From Gallionellaceae bacterium (lineage in GTDB: Bacteria > Pseudomonadota > Gammaproteobacteria > Burkholderiales > Gallionellaceae), in NCBI GenBank assembly GCA_030690855.1, contig JAUYFR010000234.1, positions 1 through 14,860 of the forward strand: a stretch of DNA of 14,860 nt. Reading direction: 5' to 3'. Shown here piece after piece: positions 1 to 5,953 of this stretch. The notes under the pieces are model-generated. The model worked only from the letters and a program-made list of their open reading frames with translations. It was not told where the DNA came from and ran no database searches. Position 1 is the stretch's first letter. The number at the start of each line of letters is the position of its first letter. The position numbers and the translations under genes were made by a program.

Positions 1-160
1 TGCAATCACCGAACTGCTTGCCGCACATCCTCAAGCAGACACGCAACATTTAAGAGCTTTAATTCGCAACGCAGTAAAAGAGAAAGAGCAAATGAAGCCG
101 CCTAAAAATTTCCGCGAACTGTTTCAGGTGCTGCGCGACATCATTCCAGAGCCACAATAA
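1..160 (+). CDS. darP: DarP/YjgA (DUF615) ribosome-associated protein, 3' end only
   Basis: The reading frame is open from base 2 and stops at TAA 158-160, giving about 52 C-terminal residues. The end contains LRALIRNAVKEKE followed by KPPKNFRELFQVLRDII. This matches what I remember of the C-terminus of the DUF615 family (YjgA, now DarP), which binds 50S ribosomal precursors and helps late large-subunit assembly in E. coli. The N-terminal part lies outside the window, so length and start cannot be judged. A clear intrinsic terminator follows 12 bases after the stop, so this is the last gene of its transcript. The assignment rests on a short tail and the neighbours do not help it. The identity is likely but not certain. 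Confidence 0.72.
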   Translation, partial: AITELLAAHPQADTQHLRALIRNAVKEKEQMKPPKNFRELFQVLRDIIPEPQ

Positions 161-172
161 TTCTGCTCAACA

Positions 173-204
173 AAAAGCCCATCCGCCAAAACGGGTGGGC
201 TTTT
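173..204. terminator. Bidirectional intrinsic terminator
   Basis: A 13-bp stem (173-185 with 192-204, one G-U pair) closes a 6-base loop. Its outer ends are A and T runs, so it has a U-tract when read in either direction. It lies between the convergent darP tail (+) and the lipoprotein gene ending at 218 (-) and can end both transcripts. Confidence 0.85.
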
Positions 205-217
205 CTATATTGAAAAA

Positions 218-454
218 TTACCTCTTCTTTTGATTTGCAATGCGATCAATATCCACGCAGTAGTCTTGGCAGGTTAACAATCGAGCTTCACAGTTAGCCA
301 AATTGCAGTTTTGATAAGACAGCGCACACTCCTTCTTGCATCTCGCCGACTCCATCGTGGTGGGTACAAATGCCACGGTATAAACAGAGCAGGACGACAT
401 GCCAATGGATAACAAACACATAGCCAGCGTAAATTTTATGTTCATCATTTTCAT
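218..454 (-). CDS. Small Cys-rich lipoprotein, copy 1
   Basis: A 78-residue protein of no family I recognise. It starts with a short basic end (MKMMNIK) and a hydrophobic stretch, then GMSSC, a plausible lipobox with Cys22 as the lipidated residue. The mature part is about 57 residues and carries six more cysteines with the spacing C-x3-C-x6-C-x4-C-x6-C-x3-C, the same read forwards or backwards. This suggests a disulfide-stapled helical hairpin outside the cytoplasm (inference). The ATG at 452-454 is preceded by AAGAGA about 8 bases upstream. Only 5 bases separate it from the stop of copy 2, so the two are probably translated from one message. It is roughly 80% identical to copy 2, a tandem duplication. 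It lies downstream of the chemoreceptor gene on the same strand. The function is unknown. Confidence 0.75.
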   Translation of the reverse strand: MKMMNIKFTLAMCLLSIGMSSCSVYTVAFVPTTMESARCKKECALSYQNCNLANCEARLLTCQDYCVDIDRIANQKKR

Positions 455-459
455 TTAAG

Positions 460-687
460 TCATCTCTTTTGATTCGCGATACGATCAATATCCATACAAT
501 AATTTTGGCAAGTTAAAAGACGCACTTCACAGTTAGCCAATTTACAATTTTGGTAAGACGTTGCGCACTCCTTTTTGCACCTTGCAGATTCCATTGTGGT
601 CGGCGTAAAAGCCACGGTGTACAAAGCACAAGACGACATACCAAGTGAGAGCAAACATAAAGCTAACGTACCATTTATGCTCATCAT
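460..687 (-). CDS. Small Cys-rich lipoprotein, copy 2
   Basis: A 75-residue paralogue of the gene at 218-454 with the same architecture: signal peptide, lipobox GMSSC, the conserved block TMESARCKKEC, and the same symmetric six-cysteine spacing, ending DIDRIANQKR. The start is uncertain. I chose ATG 685-687 because it aligns with the MM pair of copy 1. An in-frame ATG at 709-711 or GTG at 721-723 would add up to 12 residues (MLILVNLKMIWE). None of these has a strong ribosome site; GGGA lies just upstream of the adjacent ATG at 682-684. The gene starts 73 bases after the chemoreceptor stop on the same strand, so it could be in the same operon. Differences from copy 1 are mostly conservative and every cysteine is kept, which argues that both copies are under selection. 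The function is unknown. Confidence 0.72.
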   Translation of the reverse strand: MMSINGTLALCLLSLGMSSCALYTVAFTPTTMESARCKKECATSYQNCKLANCEVRLLTCQNYCMDIDRIANQKR

Positions 688-760
688 TTCCCAAATCATT
701 TTCAAATTTACCAAGATAAGCACGTCTATTAAATCAACTTCTGCATTTTAAGTCCATCGC

Positions 761-2230
761 TTAGCTGGCCTTTGCCATGTCAGGGTGTTTCTCTGCAACC
801 ATCTGATCAAGGCAGTTCATCACACGCACACTAGCCTCCTCTGCGCCTTCTAGTGCGCCGTATATTTTGTCTTGCAATGCGTCATCTTTAAACCAAGGCT
901 TCTCCATCAAAGTAACGACCTCTCGCACACTGTTATGCACCTTGCTGTGAGGCTCTAGCAGCTTGCGATAAGACGCTGTTTCGCCAAATACTTCTTTTCC
1001 TGCATCGGCATACCATTTGCCTAAACGACAACCTAAATGATCCACTTCGACTGCTTTTTGAATTTCTTTATTACTTGGGTCAGAAATCAGTACATACGCC
1101 CTTTGCTTATAGATGATGTGATCTAGCTTAACCAGCGAAGCAAAGCTCAAATTTTGTGCATAACGAGCACCGGACAAAGTGGTTACCGCTGAGGCGTTAA
1201 ATTGCGCGAATTTATCTTCCAATTGACTAATTACCCCCTGTGATGAATTCGCGATATCGTGCATTTCACCAGAGTCTTTTTGCATTCTAGCCGCATCTTC
1301 TTGCAGCATGAGCATGGTCGAGCCAATCGACTCGGAAGCATTTTTTGTATTCTCCGCGAGCTTGCGCACCTCGTCTGCTACCACCGCAAAGCCACGTCCG
1401 GCTTCACCTGCGCGCGCAGCCTCAATCGCCGCATTCAATGCCAGCAAATTAGTTTGATCCGCGATGGAATTAATGAGACCGACCGCATTGGTAATTTCAG
1501 CACTGCGTGCGTTCAATTCAGTAATGGCAACATTTGCACGATTAACGCGTTCGACGATGCCAGAGAGTTTTTGCACCACGTCTTTCACTGAGCCGCGACT
1601 CTCATCCGCATCCTCACGGGTTTGTCGTGCCAGCGAAGCTAGACGCTCCATATTGCTCGTAATGACTTGCAGATCTTGTTGACTAGAAAAAAGATTTTCT
1701 AATAATTTATCGGTATTAAGCGTATGCACTCGAGATAGCATTTTGGTGCGCATCGAAGCTATTTTTTGCTCCTCCATGCCGGCCAATAAAATATTTTGGT
1801 TATCAAGACCTTTTTTGAAGCCGCCACGTAAACCAACACCAAAAGATTTGCGGTAAAACCTTCCCTCTGAATTGCTGCGGAAGCTGGTTTCCTGTTCGCG
1901 GAAAAAAGTTCCTAACTGATCGAGCATGTCGTTCACGCTCCAACAAAGCAGACTGATCTCATCTTTATTCGATGCGATTTCAGTGACACGCTGATTGAAT
2001 TTCCCTTGAGTCGTTCCCTCGATCACCACTCTTAATTTCTCAAGGGGCGCGAGCCAACGTCGCACTGCCACTTGCCCCCATGCTGACAAGGCAATAATAA
2101 GTAGCGTAAATACCACCATCGGAATATTGATTTCACCCAAAAGGACATCGGCCAACGTTGCCGCCAGCATCGTTGCGGTAAACGCCCATAAGAGCGCCGA
2201 AAACCTAAATTGCAAGGACGAGTTCGTCAT
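761..2230 (-). CDS. Methyl-accepting chemotaxis protein with C-terminal CZB zinc-binding domain
   Basis: A chemoreceptor of 489 residues. Two hydrophobic segments (about 11-32 and 36-56) are separated by only a few residues, so there is no periplasmic sensor domain. A HAMP-like region and linker follow. The signalling hairpin tip is unmistakable around residues 258-276 (DQTNLLALNAAIEAARAGE, then GRGFAVVADEVRKLAE). The C-terminus is a CZB domain with the signature CRLGKWY and a candidate zinc-ligand set His371, Cys401, His428, His432. Known CZB proteins (TlpD, DgcZ) bind zinc; in TlpD the site responds to oxidants such as HOCl. The C-terminal NWETF tether for CheR/CheB is absent. ATG 2228-2230 is chosen because AAGGGG lies 7 bases upstream. 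The start lies inside the 3' end of the PAS gene (26-base overlap), so translation is probably coupled. Together the two genes resemble an Aer receptor split in two. Confidence 0.93.
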   Translation of the reverse strand: MTNSSLQFRFSALLWAFTATMLAATLADVLLGEINIPMVVFTLLIIALSAWGQVAVRRWLAPLEKLRVVIEGTTQGKFNQRVTEIASNKDEISLLCWSVNDMLDQLGTFFREQETSFRSNSEGRFYRKSFGVGLRGGFKKGLDNQNILLAGMEEQKIASMRTKMLSRVHTLNTDKLLENLFSSQQDLQVITSNMERLASLARQTREDADESRGSVKDVVQKLSGIVERVNRANVAITELNARSAEITNAVGLINSIADQTNLLALNAAIEAARAGEAGRGFAVVADEVRKLAENTKNASESIGSTMLMLQEDAARMQKDSGEMHDIANSSQGVISQLEDKFAQFNASAVTTLSGARYAQNLSFASLVKLDHIIYKQRAYVLISDPSNKEIQKAVEVDHLGCRLGKWYADAGKEVFGETASYRKLLEPHSKVHNSVREVVTLMEKPWFKDDALQDKIYGALEGAEEASVRVMNCLDQMVAEKHPDMAKAS

Positions 2231-2723
2231 AACTAAGCCCCTTCTCATTCAAAATATTAACCAACAGATTAGTTGAGGCCGCAATTGCACCTGCCGACCC
2301 TGCCGCTTTTTCTGCCGCTAGCATCAAGCGATAAACCTCAGTAACCGTTTTAACACCACTTTCTTTAGGTTTACGGCGCACTGAAAAATAGCCGGTGATA
2401 TTCCCTGATGAATCAAAAGTGGGAGTTACGTTGGTGAACACCCAGTAAAAGCTGCCGTCTTTTGACATATTTTTAACGTAGGCAAAACACTCTTCACGCT
2501 TAGAAATTTTGTCCCAGAGCAACTTAAACACTGCTCTTGGCATATCTGGATGACGAATAATATTATGCTGAGTGCCCAGCAACTCGGCCTCGGTGTACCC
2601 AGAAAACTCAATAAAGATGCGGTTGCCGTATGTAATACGACCCTTTGTATCGGTCATCGATACAATAAAATCGTCTTCGCGCATTACTTTCTCGACCGAA
2701 GTCGGGGTGATATCTCTTTTCAC
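2205..2723 (-). CDS. Aer-type PAS sensor protein
   Basis: A 172-residue single PAS-domain protein (about residues 10-118) with a helical tail (LMLAAEKAAGSAGAIAAST onwards). It aligns without gaps to the first 85 residues of E. coli Aer, the FAD-based aerotaxis sensor: NRIFIEFSGYTEAELLG, then HNIIRHPDMP, with Asn34, Arg57, His58 and Asp60 at identical positions. Trp79 of Aer, as I recall a flavin-pocket residue, is Cys79 here. The protein has no membrane segment and no signalling domain. It presumably partners the receptor encoded by the overlapping downstream gene, whose membrane hairpin, HAMP and signalling parts supply what it lacks. The start is GTG 2721-2723, set by a perfect AGGAGG 5 bases upstream. 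A sigma-28 type promoter lies about 45-75 bases upstream. Whether it binds FAD, haem or nothing cannot be decided from sequence. Confidence 0.9.
   Translation of the reverse strand: MKRDITPTSVEKVMREDDFIVSMTDTKGRITYGNRIFIEFSGYTEAELLGTQHNIIRHPDMPRAVFKLLWDKISKREECFAYVKNMSKDGSFYWVFTNVTPTFDSSGNITGYFSVRRKPKESGVKTVTEVYRLMLAAEKAAGSAGAIAASTNLLVNILNEKGLSYDELVLAI
2238..2243 (-). promoter_or_regulatory. Ribosome binding site fixing the chemoreceptor start
   Basis: AAGGGG on the minus strand, 7 bases before ATG 2228-2230. It favours this start over an upstream in-frame candidate at 2248. It lies within the coding region of the PAS gene. Confidence 0.7.
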
Positions 2724-2728
2724 ACTAT

Positions 2729-2734
2729 CCTCCT
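2729..2734 (-). promoter_or_regulatory. Ribosome binding site for the GTG start of the PAS gene
   Basis: A perfect AGGAGG with a 5-base gap to GTG 2721-2723. It decides the non-ATG start, since no ATG lies at a suitable distance. Confidence 0.8.
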
Positions 2735-2769
2735 GTAAAACTTTATATTTTTATAGCCACTCACCATTA

Positions 2770-2797
2770 CTATCGGCACAATAGTGACATTACTTTA
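2770..2797 (-). promoter_or_regulatory. Probable sigma-28 (FliA) promoter for the PAS-chemoreceptor genes
   Basis: On the minus strand TAAAGTAA (2790-2797) is followed after 12 bases by GCCGATAG (2770-2777). The enterobacterial FliA consensus is TAAAGTTT, 11 bases, GCCGATAA. So 6 of 8 bases match in the -35 element and 7 of 8 in the -10, with a spacer one base long of ideal. Expected transcription start is near 2763, leaving a leader of about 40 bases. Chemoreceptor genes are typical FliA targets. Confidence 0.75.
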
Positions 2798-2850
2798 GGG
2801 CAATATTACCCTTAATCTACTCAAACCAAATCCTCTAAATACGGTCAAAA

Positions 2851-3519
2851 ATGAGTCCTATTCTCCCTCACATCACACTTGATACCGCCCAATCCCCATT
2901 GCATAGCATTATCTGGCTTCATGGCCTAGGTGCCGATGGCAATGATTTTGTACCCATCGCCGAAGAAATTAACTTACCTGTCGCAGTCCGTTATATTTTC
3001 CCCCACGCACCCGAGCAAGCCGTCACTATTAATGGCGGTTACATCATGCGCTCGTGGTATGACATCGTCGCCACTGACATTGGTAGCAAGCAAGACGCAA
3101 TTGGCGTGCGAGCATCACAAGCTGAAATTGAAAAGTTGATTGCACAGGAGCGCGCGCGTGGCATTGAGGCAAAAAACATTTTTCTCGCGGGATTTTCTCA
3201 AGGCGGTGCCATTGCACTTCACACTGGCTTACGCCATCAAGAGCAGCTAGGCGGCATTCTCGCACTTTCGTCTTATTTACCCTTAGCAGAAACATTAGCG
3301 ACTGAAGCCAGCGACGCATGTACAAAAACGCCCATTTTTATGGCTCATGGCCGCGACGACACTATCGTTCCCTACGCCTTGGGAAAGCTATCGGAAGCGG
3401 CGCTACAAAAACAAAATTACGCTATTGATTGGCACGAATACGACATGCCGCATTCTGTTTGTGCGAAAGAGGTGCGCGATATTGAAGCGTGGCTTACGCA
3501 ACGTTTGGAAGGTGATTAG
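2851..3519 (+). CDS. Alpha/beta-hydrolase carboxylesterase (phospholipase/carboxylesterase family)
   Basis: A 222-residue enzyme of the carboxylesterase/acyl-protein thioesterase-like family, close in length to Pseudomonas EstB-type esterases. The oxyanion segment LHGLGADGND is at about 23-32. The nucleophile elbow GFSQGG places the catalytic Ser at 116, HGRDDTIVP gives Asp170, and MPHSV gives His201. These form a complete catalytic triad. No signal peptide is seen, so it is cytoplasmic and acts on small esters or acyl-thioesters; the natural substrate cannot be told. The ATG at 2851 gives the expected N-terminus, though the ribosome site is weak. It is transcribed divergently from the PAS-chemoreceptor genes and convergently with the PilZ-like gene. 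There is no sign of an operon. Confidence 0.9.
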   Translation: MSPILPHITLDTAQSPLHSIIWLHGLGADGNDFVPIAEEINLPVAVRYIFPHAPEQAVTINGGYIMRSWYDIVATDIGSKQDAIGVRASQAEIEKLIAQERARGIEAKNIFLAGFSQGGAIALHTGLRHQEQLGGILALSSYLPLAETLATEASDACTKTPIFMAHGRDDTIVPYALGKLSEAALQKQNYAIDWHEYDMPHSVCAKEVRDIEAWLTQRLEGD

Positions 3520-3617
3520 AGCGAAGACGAACTGTAATGATAAATTTCAGCGTGAAAACCCTAGGCTCGACAATAGTAAGCAATTAGACAGATGACCGGT
3601 TCTTGTACCCTTGCCTG

Positions 3618-5153
3618 CTATTCCTCGCTACTCGTGTCCTGCTCCATTTTGCGATAGCGTGCGAGATCGTAATCTTCACCACTCTCGACTAAGCCGAGCG
3701 GCAATAGCAGGTAGGTTTTATCGCCCATGCGCATATTAAAACTCCGGTTCGCTAAATAATCGCCGGCCTTCATTAATAACCATGCTTCACCGCTGTCATC
3801 GTTCGGCTTATTGAGATACAGCGCCAAACTATCTTCGTCCGTAGTGGCCCGGTCACGTGCTCCTAGCGACACCCCAGCCACTTGATTGGCCAACACTTCT
3901 ACGCCGACATGCAAATTATTTTGTTCGTCACGGCTTAAACGTCGCACGATGCCAACGCCCCAGCTGCCCACGTTTTCTGGCTTGCTGCCAATCAGCGAAC
4001 CGATCTTTACATTTTCAAGGGTGGAGGCTTTCGTTACGCTGCGAAAGCCTGTTGCGCTGATGTCCTCAACTTCCCAAACGTCATTGCTTTCACCGCTAAA
4101 ATTAAGTCCCACATCCGTGTTTTCAACGAGCTGAGCAAAGCCATTCGCCACATGCAGATTCACTTTTATTTTGCGGCGCACATTGCGGCGTGTCGGCTGT
4201 GGCAATACGCAGCGCGCAACAAGTTGCTTGGCCACCTCACGTACCATCTCAGCCTCATACACTGAACTACCAAAGTTGATTTCTTGTGGGACAAGGCCTT
4301 TTTCTAGCGTTAGCACGAGTGCATTCAACGCGTCTTCAGCGCCTCCCATGCCGAGGAAACGCAAACTTGGATGGATGGTTGTTTCAGTGTTTAGTCGCAT
4401 CGGCGGGGTGGGCTGCAATAAATTAATGACCCACTGACTGCCTGCTGAAGTTTGTTTGCCTACGGCAAGATGTTTGCTCAATGAGGAAACGAGCCGCTCC
4501 GCGATATGAATATGTAGTGGCGAGAGCGAGCCTGTGCCCACTGAAAACCACACCATCACGCTAGCGAATTCACGTCCAACTGTCGTATTAATTCCGGTAC
4601 CCGCATACAACGGCACTAATTCATCTAAAAAGTTTTGTGCTTCAGCATGGCTATAAATTTCGGCCAGATGAGACCAAAGCGTTGGGTCTATCAGCGAGTA
4701 ACGCACGGCGGCTAACTTCAAGCGATTTGAACTCGCCGCGATGCTGCGGGCTGCCAATAAAGCAAATTGAGGTTTAAGTGCAGTAGCGTTGCGGTCACCT
4801 TTTCGGCACAGCGATAGCACATGGAAATAGGCCGATTCACTAAATGAGAAAAACTCATTCAGCGCTACCCATATTCTATTTTCTTGAAATTTATTGAGTG
4901 GCTGTAGCGCGAAATAATCGCGTAGCAACTTGCGCACATGCGGTTGCGCGGCCTCGTCCAACATGCGCAGCACGGCGACGTGATGGTCTAAGCGAAACTC
5001 GCTGGCATGATCGCGCAACGATTCCATCCAACTGGCCAATTCTTGTAGTGCTTTCAAGGCATCTGCCTTGGGTACATCGTCTAAGAGTTGCTGCGCCGAT
5101 TTTAAATTGGCTAAAGGATGATCTGATTTTTTGCTAAACAACCCTGCTAACAT
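3618..5153 (-). CDS. Large uncharacterised protein with a PilZ-like c-di-GMP-binding motif
   Basis: A 511-residue protein with no signal peptide or membrane segment. I do not recognise the full-length family. Residues 1 to about 315 look mostly helical (for example ALKALQELASWMESLRDHA). Around 321-370 there is a PilZ-type signature: RRNVRRK (RxxxR at 322-326 or 323-327) followed 37 residues later by DISATG (364-369, matching D/NxSxxG). These are the two motifs that hold c-di-GMP in PilZ domains. A beta-rich stretch follows (SWGVGIVRRLS, HVGVEVL), as expected for a PilZ barrel. The tail from about 440 is unassigned. The start ATG 5151-5153 has GGAGG a few bases upstream. A role in c-di-GMP control of motility or adhesion is inferred from the motif and from the window content; no partner gene adjoins it. 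Confidence 0.85.
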   Translation of the reverse strand: MLAGLFSKKSDHPLANLKSAQQLLDDVPKADALKALQELASWMESLRDHASEFRLDHHVAVLRMLDEAAQPHVRKLLRDYFALQPLNKFQENRIWVALNEFFSFSESAYFHVLSLCRKGDRNATALKPQFALLAARSIAASSNRLKLAAVRYSLIDPTLWSHLAEIYSHAEAQNFLDELVPLYAGTGINTTVGREFASVMVWFSVGTGSLSPLHIHIAERLVSSLSKHLAVGKQTSAGSQWVINLLQPTPPMRLNTETTIHPSLRFLGMGGAEDALNALVLTLEKGLVPQEINFGSSVYEAEMVREVAKQLVARCVLPQPTRRNVRRKIKVNLHVANGFAQLVENTDVGLNFSGESNDVWEVEDISATGFRSVTKASTLENVKIGSLIGSKPENVGSWGVGIVRRLSRDEQNNLHVGVEVLANQVAGVSLGARDRATTDEDSLALYLNKPNDDSGEAWLLMKAGDYLANRSFNMRMGDKTYLLLPLGLVESGEDYDLARYRKMEQDTSSEE

Positions 5154-5166
5154 AAAGCCTCCAGCC

Positions 5167-5194
5167 TTGACGCATTTGCGTAGGGCGCTATATT
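5167..5194 (+). promoter_or_regulatory. Probable sigma-70 promoter for the aat-bpt-pyrD genes
   Basis: TTGACG (5167-5172), a 16-base spacer, then TATATT (5189-5194). Each hexamer matches the consensus at 5 of 6 positions. Transcription would start near 5201, about 50 bases before the aat start. A dyad ACGCA-TT-TGCGT (5170-5181) sits between the two hexamers and could be an operator. Confidence 0.6.
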
Positions 5195-5251
5195 AAGCAC
5201 AAACCAACGGCCTGCCTATATGCAAACGACTGCTCATTCAATTTTAAATTC

Positions 5252-5953
5252 GTGACACTCACTTTTCTCCTTCATAGCGCGCAGCCTTTTCCACCGCTGC
5301 AAGATGCCCTCATCGAACCCAATGGCTTGCTCGCGGCTGGCGGAGATTTGTCGCCTAGCCGTTTGCTAGATGCTTATCGGCAGGGGATTTTTCCTTGGTT
5401 TAATGAGGGTGATCCAGTTTTATGGTGGAGCCCTGACCCACGCATGGTGCTATTCCCTAATGAATTTAAACTCTCCAACTCTCTGCGTAAAACGATTCGC
5501 CAAGGCGAATTTGAAATTCGCTTCGACACCGCATTTGAACAGGTGATGCGCGCCTGTGCCGCGCCGCGTGATGGACAAGCCGGCACATGGATCATCGAAG
5601 ACATGATTCATGCTTATTGCGAGTTGCATCGTCAAGGTTATGCGCATTCGGTCGAGGTGTGGATGAAAGGCGAATTGGTTGGTGGTCTGTATGGGATGGC
5701 AGTCGGCAAAATGTTCTACGGCGAATCTATGTTTAGTCGTCAACCAAACGCATCCAAGATCGCATTAGCTCATCTCGCAAAACAACTTGAGCGCTGGGGC
5801 TTTGGTCTGATCGACTGTCAAATGAAAACGCCACATCTCACTTCGTTGGGGGCGCGTGAAATTCCGCGCGATGAATTCATTATGCTGCTACAAGAATTGA
5901 TACACTGCACCTCTGTTACCACTTGGCAATTTGATACGCGACTTTTTACATGA
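5252..5953 (+). CDS. aat: Leucyl/phenylalanyl-tRNA--protein transferase
   Basis: A cytoplasmic enzyme of the N-degron pathway. It moves Leu or Phe from its tRNA to N-terminal Lys or Arg of proteins, making them ClpS-ClpAP substrates. At 233 residues it is almost exactly the E. coli length. Family hallmarks are FPPLQDAL near the N-terminus, GLLAAGGDLSPSRLLDAYRQ with GIFPW (residues 25-49), WWSPDPRMVLFP, GGLYGMAVGKMFYGESMFS in the middle, and GFGLIDCQ. The start is GTG 5252-5254. No good ribosome site precedes it, but the protein begins where the family does and no ATG is nearby. A sigma-70 promoter lies about 60-85 bases upstream. The stop overlaps the bpt start by 4 bases (ATGA), so the two transferases are translationally coupled. 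Confidence in identity is high; the start is the only doubt. Confidence 0.96.
   Translation: MTLTFLLHSAQPFPPLQDALIEPNGLLAAGGDLSPSRLLDAYRQGIFPWFNEGDPVLWWSPDPRMVLFPNEFKLSNSLRKTIRQGEFEIRFDTAFEQVMRACAAPRDGQAGTWIIEDMIHAYCELHRQGYAHSVEVWMKGELVGGLYGMAVGKMFYGESMFSRQPNASKIALAHLAKQLERWGFGLIDCQMKTPHLTSLGAREIPRDEFIMLLQELIHCTSVTTWQFDTRLFT

Noticed and set aside
1259..1591. A + strand open frame of 110 codons opposite the chemoreceptor gene
   Set aside because: It is antisense to the conserved signalling-tip region, whose codon structure explains it. It has no ribosome site and its translation resembles no protein family.
3520..3617. Gap between the convergent esterase and PilZ-like genes, searched for a terminator
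   Set aside because: No hairpin with a U-tract on either strand could be found.
4171..4437. A + strand open frame of 88 codons opposite the PilZ-like gene
   Set aside because: Ser/Arg/Thr-rich translation typical of an antisense shadow, with no ribosome site.
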